From Sinorhizobium psoraleae (GTDB lineage Bacteria; Pseudomonadota; Alphaproteobacteria; Rhizobiales; Rhizobiaceae), in NCBI RefSeq assembly GCF_013283645.1, contig NZ_JABEKV010000003.1, forward strand, positions 434,001-498,000: a DNA stretch of 64,000 nucleotides, read 5' to 3'. Below, piece by piece: positions 51,621 through 60,260 of this stretch; position 1 is the first letter of the stretch, and every line of letters starts with the position of its first letter. The translations under genes and the position numbers were made by a program. The notes under the pieces were generated by a model. The model was not told the DNA's origin, searched no databases, and saw only the letters and a list, made by a program, of their open reading frames with translations.

Positions 51621-52266
51621 GGCGGGCCTAGCCGTTCGGGAGGAGCGCAGCCTTCTCGCTCGGCCTCTGTCCGTAAAGGCTGCCAGCCGCTGGAGGGGAG
51701 GGGGAAGTGACGCTTCTCCTACAGCCGCGCCTTCATCCGACCATTGCTTTAAGTCGCGAAATATCCGACACTCCATGCCGCGACGGATTCGCTTGGATAC
51801 GCGTTTGGCGGTATTTAGTGGCTGTTTCTTAACAATTCCGCGGCTATCGTAAGCCATTGGCGAAAAAGAGTTTAATTGGGCGTTGCGGAAGCTATCTCGC
51901 TCATAATTTCCGACACCTCGGATAGCCGAAAAGCGAGCCGTTCCCACCCACTCGGCGGCAGAACGAAGCCGACGCTCTCGGAGCGCTCTCAAGCTCTGCG
52001 TTTCCACGGTTGACAGCTGTCAACAGTCGCTCGGCTATCACGACACATTCGTTTTACCAAAGCAAGTCCAGGGAAGGTGTAAACAGTCTTCCCTCCGAAA
52101 TCGTTGGTTTTCCCAGAAACAGAGCGCTTCAGTATCTCGGCGGAACCCGGGAAACGCTGTGGCCGAGAAATTGCCGTGGCGGCTCACAGACCGGAGGTTC
52201 GTCGCCTCTAAGCCAATCTTCGAGGCCGCTGCTGATATTCTTCTGAATGTCGCGGAGGAAAGCCGC
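51621..52266. other. Gene-free region downstream of repC with one parS site
   Basis: About 650 bases with no supported gene. GTTGACAGCTGTCAAC is at 52010-52025. The first part has short inverted repeats (for example GAGGAGCGC); the rest shows no organised signal. Confidence 0.6.
52010..52025. promoter_or_regulatory. parS-like palindrome, downstream class, copy 1
   Basis: GTTGACAGCTGTCAAC, a perfect palindrome fitting GTTNNCNNNNGNNAAC, about 390 bases after the repC stop. Three more identical copies lie downstream at 53539, 53627 and 57893. RepB binding is the expected function. Confidence 0.75.
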
Positions 52267-53103
52267 TCATTCGTGCCAGTGTTCAGCCACCCATGGCGTC
52301 GGGCGGATGTAGTGCCGCAGATAGCGCAGCGCACTTTTCTCGCGCCGGTCCGGAGAAAAAAGGCCGCGGATATGTTCGAGCGGCGTCGCGGGACGCCCCT
52401 TGTAGCCGAACCGTCCATCGATCGCGTGCTGCGGCAGCAGACTGCGGGGAAAGAGGACCACCCGGCCGTCGGCAGGCAATCGCGGTGCGAGGAAATAGTT
52501 GATCGGAAGGGGCCAGCGGCAATCCTGCCGGAAATGCAGAACCCAGCGCCGCGGAAAGAGCTTTACGCCGCCTGGTGCATTGCGGGTGACGAAGCGTTGT
52601 TCGAAGCTGTATTCATCCGCAACGCCCTGCGGATCGGCGCGGAACTTCTCCTGCAAGGGAACGAGCTTGCCGACCGGAAACCGGAACAATGACGTCTGGC
52701 CGAGCCGTTCGAACGGCGTCGTCTGGTTGCGCGCCAGGATCACATCATCGGGCTCGCCGACCTCGAAGAAAGAATCAAGCGACCCGACGATCACGAGGTC
52801 GAGGTCGAGGAAGAGGACCGGGCCGGTGAGGCTGCCGAGTTTCGGACCCCAGAGCCGCGCCTTCGGCCAGATGCCTTTCGTATTGACCGGCATCGCAACG
52901 TCGAGCGGCGGCAGGTCCTCGCAGAGAATCTCTGGACGCAGGCCGCTGCGGTTGTCGGTGAAACAGGTGAATGTGAAAGGCGGCGTAATGTTGCGCGCGA
53001 CCATGGCGTAAAGCCGATTGATGAAGGGAGGCCCGTATTTCGTGCCCCAGTTGATGCATATCACCTGCTTGACGCCGCCGCTTGCCGCCAGAACGCTTGC
53101 CAT
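52267..53103 (-). CDS. Glycosyltransferase-like protein
   Basis: A 278-residue protein starting VLAASGGVKQVICINWGTKYGPPFINRLYAMVARNITPPFTFTCFTDN. A DxD metal-nucleotide motif stands at Asp100-x-Asp102 in VLFLDLDLVIVGSLD, the hallmark of GT-A-type glycosyltransferases. The donor sugar and target are unknown. A GGAG site precedes the ATG. It lies between repABC centromere-type palindromes and points toward repC; no polysaccharide cluster is nearby, so it may be a stray gene. Confidence 0.75.
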   Translation of the reverse strand: MASVLAASGGVKQVICINWGTKYGPPFINRLYAMVARNITPPFTFTCFTDNRSGLRPEILCEDLPPLDVAMPVNTKGIWPKARLWGPKLGSLTGPVLFLDLDLVIVGSLDSFFEVGEPDDVILARNQTTPFERLGQTSLFRFPVGKLVPLQEKFRADPQGVADEYSFEQRFVTRNAPGGVKLFPRRWVLHFRQDCRWPLPINYFLAPRLPADGRVVLFPRSLLPQHAIDGRFGYKGRPATPLEHIRGLFSPDRREKSALRYLRHYIRPTPWVAEHWHE

Positions 53104-53131
53104 GGGCTCTCCGCTCTTCCTTAGTTTGCCT

Positions 53132-53234
53132 GCTGCATGACTCCTTAAATCGGAATCGATCCAAGGACAAAATCACGCAGCAATTCAAGTGCTACAGCGA
53201 CTTAGCGCGTCCGATTGGACGCGCGGCGCTGTAG
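53132..53234 (+). repeat. Composite palindromic repeat, copy 8
   Basis: Nearly complete copy: CTGCATGA, TCCTTAAATCG and ...GGACAAAATCACGCAG, then CAATTCAAGTGCTACAGCG and a strong inner hairpin GCGCGTCC/GGACGCGC with closing CGCTGTAG. It precedes the glycosyltransferase-like gene. Confidence 0.85.
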
Positions 53235-53538
53235 TTATGCCGCCTACCAAAGGTCTTTCCGCAAGGGCCGAGTTCATCCATCCGCCTTATAGACGCGGCT
53301 CAAACTTCGACAGTCGGGGAATTGCTTTCGATTTCCTATCCCGCTGGTGCACTCTCACGCTTTCGGTTGGGTACGGTCGAGAGATGCGGATTGATCCTTC
53401 CGCACCTAGTCTCAACGTCCCCTCGGATGAGAATTGCAGCGCCGTTGCAGGCTACTCATCAATAGTCACTCTCCAGCGTGCCTTCTTTTTGGGAGCACCG
53501 CCGGCATTTAGAACGTGGCCGACTTCATATCGATGTCA

Positions 53539-53554
53539 GTTGACAGCTGTCAAC
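53539..53554. promoter_or_regulatory. parS-like palindrome, downstream class, copy 2
   Basis: GTTGACAGCTGTCAAC, identical to the site at 52010. It forms a close pair with the site at 53627, 88 bases apart from start to start. Confidence 0.75.
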
Positions 53555-53626
53555 GGCGCGGCCGTAGCGCGATGCCTTGCTCTCCTTTGTCCTCAGGCCG
53601 GCGCACCTCTCGCTGCAGTGTCGGAC

Positions 53627-53642
53627 GTTGACAGCTGTCAAC
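53627..53642. promoter_or_regulatory. parS-like palindrome, downstream class, copy 3
   Basis: GTTGACAGCTGTCAAC, identical to the other downstream sites. About 170 bases upstream of the DUF1612-type gene. Confidence 0.75.
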
Positions 53643-53815
53643 TGGCGCTCGAAGGCAATGGCGACCCTGTGCGATGTCCTTCCGCCGGCTCATTGCAATC
53701 CTCGATGCCCGCAAGCCACAGTCGCGATATTAGCGGGGGAGAAAGCCTGGGAAGCCTGTGACGGAAAATAATCGCGTGTTACCTTCCGTTTCGTTGATAA
53801 CGTTTCGTCTTTAAA

Positions 53816-54958
53816 ATGAGATACGAAATCCCTGATCCGCTCCATCCAACGCTGCTGCCGGCCCTGATTGCGGCGGAAGACAGCCTTGCGCGTCTCGACG
53901 AGCGAGCCGGGCGGCATGCGGTTTCGGAGGGCTTTCGCGAACGCGGACAGTTCTTCGACGCGGCGGCAGCGCTTTGGGTTGCCGGGGAACTGGTGCATGT
54001 CGAGGATCTCGTGCTGCACGACGCTCACATGGATGCGCGCGCACCCTCTCATGAACTGACCATCGCGCATGCGGTACTGCGCGCCCGCCGTCGGCTGGAT
54101 CTCGCGGAACCGGACTGGGCCTTGACGAGCGGCGGATTGAACGTGCTCAGGGGAGAGGGCGGGGCGGTCACGGAGCAGAACCTTCGCGAGGAAGCTCGTC
54201 GGGACGATGCGGGCTCGGACGCGGAAGATGATCCGGACGAAAATCCGCTCGCCGCTGAATTTGCCGAACTCGATGCAGCGATCGCCCGGTCGCAAAGGTT
54301 GCTGGACACACATGCCGACGGCACCGACGAGATGGACCCGGCGTTGTCGCCAGCCGCCAAGGCGAGGTCGGAACCGATGGGGCAACTCGGATTGCTCTTC
54401 GAGGAGGAGTGGGACGAGGAGCAGCGCCTCGATGCCTGGCGCGCCGTTCTGGCGGCAGCCGATCAGTTGCCGGCTTCGCTCGGGGCGGCAATCCTCTTCG
54501 ATGCCTGGGAGCGTATCGAACCGCTGCGCCGGCAGCATTGGCTTGGCTCGCTGCTCGTCGGGGTCTATTTACGTGTTCGTGGAAAGGTGTCCTCGCACGT
54601 GCTGGCATTCAACACCGGCCTGAAGACGATCCGTCACGAGCGTCGCCGCTCGAAGGACAGGCTCACACGATTGCTCGCTTTCCTGGAGGCGATGGCGGTG
54701 ACAGCCGACCTTGGCATGAAGGAACTCGACCGGCTTTCTCTGGCAAAGACGCAAATGGAGATGCGGATCAGGGACCGGCGCTCGAGCAGCAATCTCCCTG
54801 GATTGATCGATCTCGTTCTGTCGCGGCCGATCGTCTCGACGGCGCTGATCGCCCGCCACGTCGGCGTCACACAGCGAAGCGCGCTCAACCTGGTGCGTGA
54901 GCTCGGCGTGCGCGAGATGACGGGCAGGGGACGCTACCGCGGCTGGGGCGTGCTTTAG
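53816..54958 (+). CDS. RHE_PE00001/DUF1612 family DNA-binding protein
   Basis: A 380-residue protein of the type named after Rhizobium etli RHE_PE00001, often encoded near repABC loci. The first half has conserved helices (FREEGQFFDAAAALWVAGELVHVEDLVLHDAHMD-like). A very acidic middle (DAGSDAEDDPDENPLAAEFAELD) follows, and a C-terminal helix-turn-helix lies in LIDLVLSRPIVSTALIARHVGVTQRSALNLVRELGVREMTGRGRYRGWGVL. Function is unknown; plasmid maintenance or gene regulation is inferred from location beside two parS-like sites. Confidence 0.85.
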   Translation: MRYEIPDPLHPTLLPALIAAEDSLARLDERAGRHAVSEGFRERGQFFDAAAALWVAGELVHVEDLVLHDAHMDARAPSHELTIAHAVLRARRRLDLAEPDWALTSGGLNVLRGEGGAVTEQNLREEARRDDAGSDAEDDPDENPLAAEFAELDAAIARSQRLLDTHADGTDEMDPALSPAAKARSEPMGQLGLLFEEEWDEEQRLDAWRAVLAAADQLPASLGAAILFDAWERIEPLRRQHWLGSLLVGVYLRVRGKVSSHVLAFNTGLKTIRHERRRSKDRLTRLLAFLEAMAVTADLGMKELDRLSLAKTQMEMRIRDRRSSSNLPGLIDLVLSRPIVSTALIARHVGVTQRSALNLVRELGVREMTGRGRYRGWGVL

Positions 54959-55048
54959 GACAATTCCAGGAAGTGCGCGACGGTTTTCCGGCCGGAATTG
55001 CGTAGTTTCAAAGAGTTGGCGCTTTGGCGCGTCCTGGCTCAGGCGACG

Positions 55049-55549
55049 TTATTGCCGGCGCAGATTAATGTCGCTGGTAACGACGCTGTCGCCGGACCTG
55101 GGGTCGACATCAGTCGTCACGAGTCTCATGCCGTTCTGTCCGACCTTCTGCAGGGTCAGGTTTGCGCTGCGATCGCCGTTCACTTCCCTCGGCCAGCGTA
55201 TAGTAAGATTGATCGCATTGCCGCGTCTGTTTCCGGTCAAGCCTGCCCGTCTTCCACTCGGCCCGACATAGAAGCCGCTGTAGCTTGAGCCGTTGAATTG
55301 CAAGTCGGCGCCAACGGCGCGCGAAACGACGATCAGACCGCGGCAGGTTCCCTTCATCGATAGGGCCGGACCGCTCGCTTGCGAATTGAAGGTGCAGGAC
55401 ACGTTGATAGGCGACCGGTTGATCCGGACTTTCACCATGCCGTCGCCGGCCCACTGGCCCTCCAGCGACCCGAGAAATGCCGTCTCGTCGGCCTGCGCTG
55501 CCCCAACAGCAAAGAACAGGCCGCATGCGGCCAGCAGACGCTGGATCAT
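55049..55549 (-). CDS. Exported protein of unknown function
   Basis: A 166-residue protein with a signal peptide (MIQRLLAACGLFFAVGAAQA). The mature part is beta-rich: FLGSLEGQWAGDGMVKVRINRSPINVSCTFNSQASGPALSMKGTCRGLIVVSRAVGADLQFNGSSYSGFYVGPSGRRAGLTGNRRGN. Two cysteines could form a disulfide. I recognise it as a type of conserved rhizobial exported protein, with no known function. GGAGG precedes the ATG at 55549. It is monocistronic. Confidence 0.8.
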   Translation of the reverse strand: MIQRLLAACGLFFAVGAAQADETAFLGSLEGQWAGDGMVKVRINRSPINVSCTFNSQASGPALSMKGTCRGLIVVSRAVGADLQFNGSSYSGFYVGPSGRRAGLTGNRRGNAINLTIRWPREVNGDRSANLTLQKVGQNGMRLVTTDVDPRSGDSVVTSDINLRRQ

Positions 55550-55715
55550 CTTCGTAGAACCTCCTCCTGGGGGAATCGGGATCGGCGAAGCAGGGGCGCT
55601 CGTCGATCGCTTGACGAACGCCCCAACCCGCATGAGGTTCCTTTCTTGCGTTGCTGTCAACCTTTTCACGGGTCGGCAACGACATTTGGCCAGCGGCGCC
55701 ACGGCGCCGCTGCCG

Positions 55716-57221
55716 TCAATCCTCCTCGACGAAGACCTCCTCGCGCTTGGCCTTGACGCTCGGCAGGAAGACGACGACGAGCACGATGGCCGCGATCAGC
55801 AGCAGCACGGCGCTGATCGGTCGGGTGACGAAGGTCGTCGGGTCGCCGCGCGACAGGATCATCGCGCGCCGGAGGTTCTCTTCAAGCAGCGGCCCCAGCA
55901 CGAAGCCGAGGAGCAGCGGCGCTGGCTCGCAGCGCAGCTTCAGGAGCAGGTAGCCGACGAGGCCGAAGAAGGCGACCGCGTAAAGGTCGTAGACGTTGGA
56001 ATTGACGCTGTAGACCCCGATCGAGCAGAAGGCCATGATGATCGGAAACAGCACGAAATAGGGGATCTTCAGGAGCTTCACCCAGAGCCCGATCAGCGGC
56101 AGGTTCAAGACGACGAGCATCAGATTGCCGATCCACATGGACGCGATGATGCCCCAGAAGAGCGCCGGCTGCTCCACCGCGACGTTCGGGCCTGGCACGA
56201 TGCCCTGGATGATCATCGCGCCGATCATCAGCGCCATGACAGGGTTTGCCGGAATGCCGAGCGTCAGCAGCGGAATGAAGGACGTCTGTGCGCCGGCATT
56301 GTTGGCGCTCTCCGGTCCTGCGACACCGGCGATGGCACCGCGGCCGAATTCCTCCGGGCGGTCGGAGATGCGCTTTTCCACCGTATAGGAGGCGAAGGCG
56401 GCGAGGATCGCACCGCCGCCCGGCAGAATGCCAAGCGCCGAACCGATCACGGTGCCGCGCACCACCGGCGCGAACATCCGCTTGAAATCCTCGCGAGTCG
56501 GCATCAGGTCGCTGACCTTGGCCATCAGCACTTCGCGGGTCTTCTCGCTTTCAAGATTGCGCAGGATCTCGGCGATGCCGAAGACGCCGACGGCAACCGC
56601 GACGAAGTTGAGACCGTCGGCATATTCGCGAATGCCGAGCGTGAAGCGCGGCGTGCCGGTATAGATGTCAGTGCCGACGAGGCCGAGCAGCAGGCCGAGC
56701 GCGACCATCGCCAGCGCCTTGATGATCGAGCCATGGGCAAGTGCAACGGAGGAAACGAGGCCGACGATCATCAGCGAGAAATATTCGGCCGCGCCGAACT
56801 CCAGCGCGATTTCGGTCAGCGGCGGTGCGAAGATCGCCACGAGAAAGGTCGAGACGGTTCCGGCAAAGAACGAGCCGAGCGCCGCGATCGCGAGTGCTGC
56901 GCCGGCGCGGCCATTGCGCGCCATCTGGTAGCCGTCGATCGCGGTCACCGCGGAGGAGGACTCGCCCGGCATGTTGATCAGGATGGCGGTGGTCGAGCCG
57001 CCATATTGCGCGCCGTAATAGATGCCGGCGAGCATGATCAGAGAGGAAACCGGCTCGAGCTGGAAGGTGATCGGCAGGAGCATGGCGATCGTTGCCGTTG
57101 CGCCGATGCCGGGCAGGACGCCGATCAGCGTGCCGAGGAGAACGCCGATCAGGCAGAAGAGAAGGTTGGCCGGCGAGGCGGCGGTGGCGAAGCCGAGGGC
57201 GAGATTGCTGAAAAGATCCAT
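55716..57221 (-). CDS. tctA: Tripartite tricarboxylate transporter large membrane subunit TctA
   Basis: A 501-residue inner-membrane protein of the TctA family, with about 11-12 helices. GVLPGIGATATIAMLLPITFQLEP, AGIYYGAQYGGSTTAILINMPGESSSAVTAIDGYQMARNGRAG and GRGAIAGVAGPESANNAGAQTSFIPLLTLGIP are the conserved TctA repeats. With TctB it forms the sodium- or proton-driven permease that takes substrates from the binding protein TctC. It is last in a tctC-tctB-tctA order. Confidence 0.93.
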   Translation of the reverse strand: MDLFSNLALGFATAASPANLLFCLIGVLLGTLIGVLPGIGATATIAMLLPITFQLEPVSSLIMLAGIYYGAQYGGSTTAILINMPGESSSAVTAIDGYQMARNGRAGAALAIAALGSFFAGTVSTFLVAIFAPPLTEIALEFGAAEYFSLMIVGLVSSVALAHGSIIKALAMVALGLLLGLVGTDIYTGTPRFTLGIREYADGLNFVAVAVGVFGIAEILRNLESEKTREVLMAKVSDLMPTREDFKRMFAPVVRGTVIGSALGILPGGGAILAAFASYTVEKRISDRPEEFGRGAIAGVAGPESANNAGAQTSFIPLLTLGIPANPVMALMIGAMIIQGIVPGPNVAVEQPALFWGIIASMWIGNLMLVVLNLPLIGLWVKLLKIPYFVLFPIIMAFCSIGVYSVNSNVYDLYAVAFFGLVGYLLLKLRCEPAPLLLGFVLGPLLEENLRRAMILSRGDPTTFVTRPISAVLLLIAAIVLVVVFLPSVKAKREEVFVEED

Positions 57222-57230
57222 GGCCGCCTC

Positions 57231-57692
57231 CTAGAACCGGACCCAGGGGCCGAAACGCTCGAACGGGAGGTTGAGACCGTAGCTGAACACGGCGACCGAA
57301 AAGACTGTCAACGCAAGCGAGATGGCGAGCGCCCAATGCGGCTTCATGCGGTGCGAGGCGAAACAGGCAATGAGCGCGGTGCAGAAGATTGCCGGAACGA
57401 ACCCCAATCCTCGCACGGTCAGCCCGAAAAAGATCGGTGCCGGCAGAATGAGAAACATGCCGCGGACGGCGATCGCTCCCATCGGTTCGCCTTGAACCCG
57501 TGCGGACTGCACAAGGATGACGGCGCCGAGCAGCGTCAACACGCAGGCGAGCAGGAGCGGGAAGTAACCGGGGCCCATGCGGAAGGCGGTGCCGAGCTCG
57601 AGGGTGAGCGACTGCCAGACGAAGAACAACCCGACGGCCGTCAGGATGCCGCCGCACAGGGCATTGGTCGTGTCGAAGGAGATGGATTTCAT
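57231..57692 (-). CDS. tctB: Tripartite tricarboxylate transporter small membrane subunit TctB
   Basis: A 153-residue membrane protein with four helices: ALCGGILTAVGLFFVWQSLTLELGTAFRMGPGYFPLLLACVLTLLGAVIL is the TctB pattern with the FRMGPGYFP motif. It starts 386 bases after the tctC stop and nine bases before tctA. The longer frame runs into the repeat at 57744-57839 and is not used. Confidence 0.9.
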   Translation of the reverse strand: MKSISFDTTNALCGGILTAVGLFFVWQSLTLELGTAFRMGPGYFPLLLACVLTLLGAVILVQSARVQGEPMGAIAVRGMFLILPAPIFFGLTVRGLGFVPAIFCTALIACFASHRMKPHWALAISLALTVFSVAVFSYGLNLPFERFGPWVRF

Positions 57693-57743
57693 CGTGTCCC
57701 CATTTTGTTCGAGAGCCGTTGAGCCGCGCTCCCTTCTGCGGCG

Positions 57744-57839
57744 TGTTTCCTTAAATCCTACCCGATTTAAGGATAAAAACATGCAGCAATTCAAAGTGCT
57801 GCAGCATCCTTGCGCGTCTGATGAGACGCGGCGCTATAG
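57744..57839 (+). repeat. Composite palindromic repeat, copy 9, inside the tct operon
   Basis: A well-kept copy: TTTCCTTAAATC / GATTTAAGGATAA, CATGCAGCAATTCAAAGTG, then GCGCGTCTGATGAGACGCG. The outer arm (CTGCAGC/CGCTATAG) has two changes. It lies between tctC and tctB, opposite to tct transcription. Confidence 0.85.
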
Positions 57840-57892
57840 GCGAATGTGCTCGCGTCTCGTTATCCGGGCAAGGGGCACCAGACCTTTGCCGA

Positions 57893-57908
57893 GTTGACAG
57901 CTGTCAAC
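57893..57908. promoter_or_regulatory. parS-like palindrome, downstream class, copy 4, in the tctC-tctB gap
   Basis: GTTGACAGCTGTCAAC, identical to the other three downstream sites but 4.2 kb further from repC. It lies in the non-coding gap of the tct operon, so RepB bound here would sit on the operon's own transcript region. Confidence 0.75.
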
Positions 57909-58078
57909 ATCCGGTCTTGGCACTGACGCGGGACAAGGAAGGCATGACCGCGCTGCCCCATCCCGCACCACATCTCGAACCGATCACGTCTTCCGGTTCT
58001 TATCGATGACCGCGACCGGAGACAGGTCGCCGCCGTTCTTGTCTTGCGACGGGGACGGCGGCGAGTTCTGTCACGCAA

Positions 58079-59056
58079 TCAATCGGCGTACTGACCGGCG
58101 GCCTCGATCACCGGCTTCCAGCGGGCGATCTCGCTCTCGAGCTTGGCCTTCAGCGCTGCCGGCGTCGCGTCCGCTTCGCTCGACGGTTCGGTGCCGAGTT
58201 CCGCAAAGCGGGCGGTGACGTTCTGATCCTTGAGCGCCAGCTGCAGCGACTTCGACAGGCGTTCGGTCACCTCGGCAGACGTGCCTTTCGGCGCATAAAT
58301 GCCGTGCCAGATGCCGACCTGGAAATCGGCAAGGCCGCTTTCGACCGCCGTCGGCAGATCCGGGAAGATCTTGAGGCGGGCCGGAGAGGTGACGGCATAG
58401 GCTTTGATCGTGCCGCCCTGGATCTGCTTGGTGGTATTGGTCGTCTGGTCGCACATGATGTCGACCTGACCGCCGAGCAGATCGGTCATTGCCGGACCGG
58501 TGCCCTTGTACGGCACGGTCGTGAGCTGGGTGTCGATCGCGCTCATGAACATCATGCCGCAAAGATGCGACGCGGCGCCGATACCGGCATTGGCGACCGT
58601 CACGGTGTCCTTGTTGGCCTTGACGTAGTCGATCAGTCCCTTGAGATCCGTCGGTTCGAAGTCCTTGCGGGCGACGATCGTCATCGGCACTTCGGTGACG
58701 AGGCCAACATATTCGAAGGCGTTCAGCGTGTCATAGGCAAGCTTGCGATAGAGCGTGGCGCTGGTCGCCATGCCGATATGGTGCAGCAGGATCGTGTAGC
58801 CGTCCGGATCGGCCTGTGCGACGCGGCCGGCGCCAAGCGTACCGCCGGCGCCGCCGACGTTCTCGACGATGATCTGCTGGCCGAGATCCTTCGACATGGA
58901 TTCGGCGACGAGGCGGGCGACCGTGTCGGTTGGGCCACCGGCCGAGAAGGGAACGACCATCGTGATCGAGCGCTCCGGATAGTTTTGGGCGCTGGCCGGG
59001 GCGGCAAACAGGGAAACGGCGGCGACAGCGCCCAGAAGCGCTTGCAGAATTTTCAT
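58079..59056 (-). CDS. tctC: Tripartite tricarboxylate transporter binding protein TctC (Bug family)
   Basis: A 325-residue periplasmic binding protein. The signal peptide ends near SAQ|NYPERS (residue 24). Bug-type motifs are SITMVVPFSAGGPTDTVARLVAESM, GGAGGTLGAGRVAQADPDGYTILLHHIG, and VPYKGTGPAMTDLLGGQVDIMCD. The ligand in such proteins is a carboxylate; citrate and similar acids are only the class examples. It is the first gene of tctC-B-A. Confidence 0.92.
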   Translation of the reverse strand: MKILQALLGAVAAVSLFAAPASAQNYPERSITMVVPFSAGGPTDTVARLVAESMSKDLGQQIIVENVGGAGGTLGAGRVAQADPDGYTILLHHIGMATSATLYRKLAYDTLNAFEYVGLVTEVPMTIVARKDFEPTDLKGLIDYVKANKDTVTVANAGIGAASHLCGMMFMSAIDTQLTTVPYKGTGPAMTDLLGGQVDIMCDQTTNTTKQIQGGTIKAYAVTSPARLKIFPDLPTAVESGLADFQVGIWHGIYAPKGTSAEVTERLSKSLQLALKDQNVTARFAELGTEPSSEADATPAALKAKLESEIARWKPVIEAAGQYAD

Positions 59057-59228
59057 CTTTTCCTCCCGATGAAATTATAGACCAGCCGGCATGGTCCTCC
59101 CGCGCCGGTTCTGGATCGCCTATTAGCGGACGGGATTTTAGCACATACAACCGCTGCCCGCGGTCATTTTACCGTTTTCCGCGCTCGCCCCGCGCGATAT
59201 GGGTGGATTTGGAAACAAAGTCTCCGGG

Positions 59229-59252
59229 CGATGGGTGGATTTCCACCCATCG
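59229..59252. terminator. Hairpin downstream of the pseudouridine synthase
   Basis: Perfect 11-bp arms CGATGGGTGGA and TCCACCCATCG with a 2-base loop. It follows the minus-strand stop at 59259 by seven bases. On the plus strand it is followed by TTTT. Confidence 0.65.
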
Positions 59253-59258
59253 TTTTGC

Positions 59259-60047
59259 TCAAGCTTCGAGAGCGGTGCGCCGCCGGAGATATTCGATCTC
59301 GGCCTCCGTCAGCGGCCGAACGGCGCCTTTCGGCAAGTCGCCGAGCTCTATATCGCCGATCGAGACGCGCACGAGCCGCAGGCACTCGAAGCCGAGCACG
59401 TCGAGCATGCGGCGGATCTGCCGATTTCTACCCTCCTGCAACTCGACCTCGACCCAGCTGTTGCGGTCGCCGCTTCTCAGCCGTTGCACGTGCGCGGCGC
59501 GCAGTTGCTCGCCACCTTCGCTCACGCCTTCGATCATACGGGCGGCCGCGGCATCGTCGAAGATGCCGCTCACCTGTACGTGATAGATCTTGCCGAGATG
59601 CGTTTCCGGATCGAGCAGACGCTGCGCCAGAACGGTATCGTTGGTAAAGAGCAGAAGTCCCTCGCTCGCCTTGTCGAGCCTGCCGACCGGCGAGAGAAAC
59701 CGCGCGTCGGCGTCGCCGAGGCAACTATAGACTGTCGGCCGCCCCTCCGGGTCCTCGCGGGTGGTGACGAGGCCGCGCGGCTTGTTCAGCATCAGATAAA
59801 TCTTTGCTTCCGCCGTGACTGTGACGCCATCGACGGCAATCCGGTCGGCCTCGATGTCGACCCAACGGGAAAGGTCGGTCGTCCTTCTGCCACCGACGCT
59901 GACGCGGCCGTCGGTGATCAGCTTCTCGGCCTGCGTGCGGGAGCAATAGCCGAGCTTGGAGAGCGCGCGCGCCAACGTTACCCGCTTGCCGGCGTCGGCT
60001 TTCGCTTCGTTGCCATGTCTCTTCGGTGAGGGGCGCCGCTTGTTCAC
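59259..60047 (-). CDS. RluB/RluE-type pseudouridine synthase
   Basis: A 262-residue RNA-modifying enzyme. An S4 RNA-binding domain (RALSKLGYCSRTQAEKLITDGRVSVGGRRTTDLSRWVDIEADRIAVDG, about residues 25-75) is followed by the RsuA-type catalytic domain with LSPVGRLDKASEGLLLFTNDTVLAQRLL, whose Asp in GRLDKASEGL is catalytic, and NRQIRRMLDVLGFECLRLVRVSIGDIEL. It makes pseudouridine in ribosomal RNA. The start is a GTG at 60047; an upstream ATG (60092) is possible. It is divergent from the DUF3300 gene. Confidence 0.9.
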   Translation of the reverse strand: MNKRRPSPKRHGNEAKADAGKRVTLARALSKLGYCSRTQAEKLITDGRVSVGGRRTTDLSRWVDIEADRIAVDGVTVTAEAKIYLMLNKPRGLVTTREDPEGRPTVYSCLGDADARFLSPVGRLDKASEGLLLFTNDTVLAQRLLDPETHLGKIYHVQVSGIFDDAAAARMIEGVSEGGEQLRAAHVQRLRSGDRNSWVEVELQEGRNRQIRRMLDVLGFECLRLVRVSIGDIELGDLPKGAVRPLTEAEIEYLRRRTALEA

Positions 60048-60260
60048 GACTTCCAGTCTCCACGGTGTTTGACCGTGGTCCATCTGGCACAATCCGCGCC
60101 GCTCGGCCAGAGTAGAAACCCCATTGATTGCTGTAGCTTTGATACGAAGATCAAGGATGATAATCTCGCCTGCGACTTGTGCGACAGGCTCGTCCTGAAC
60201 GTGAACCGCTTCGTTGAGAGAGCGGCGCCTTCTTCGACGGGCGAATTGGGAGGCGTCGTC

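Larger units (their letters stand above)
53235..53815. other. Gene-free region with two parS-like sites
   Basis: No supported gene. Besides the two palindromes at 53539 and 53627 (separated by 72 bases) I see only the AT-rich leader of the following gene (about 53760-53815). Confidence 0.6.

Noticed and set aside
55293-57722. An 809-codon plus-strand open frame over the tctA-tctB genes
   Set aside because: Antisense shadow of clear TctA and TctB sequences, with low-complexity charged translation.
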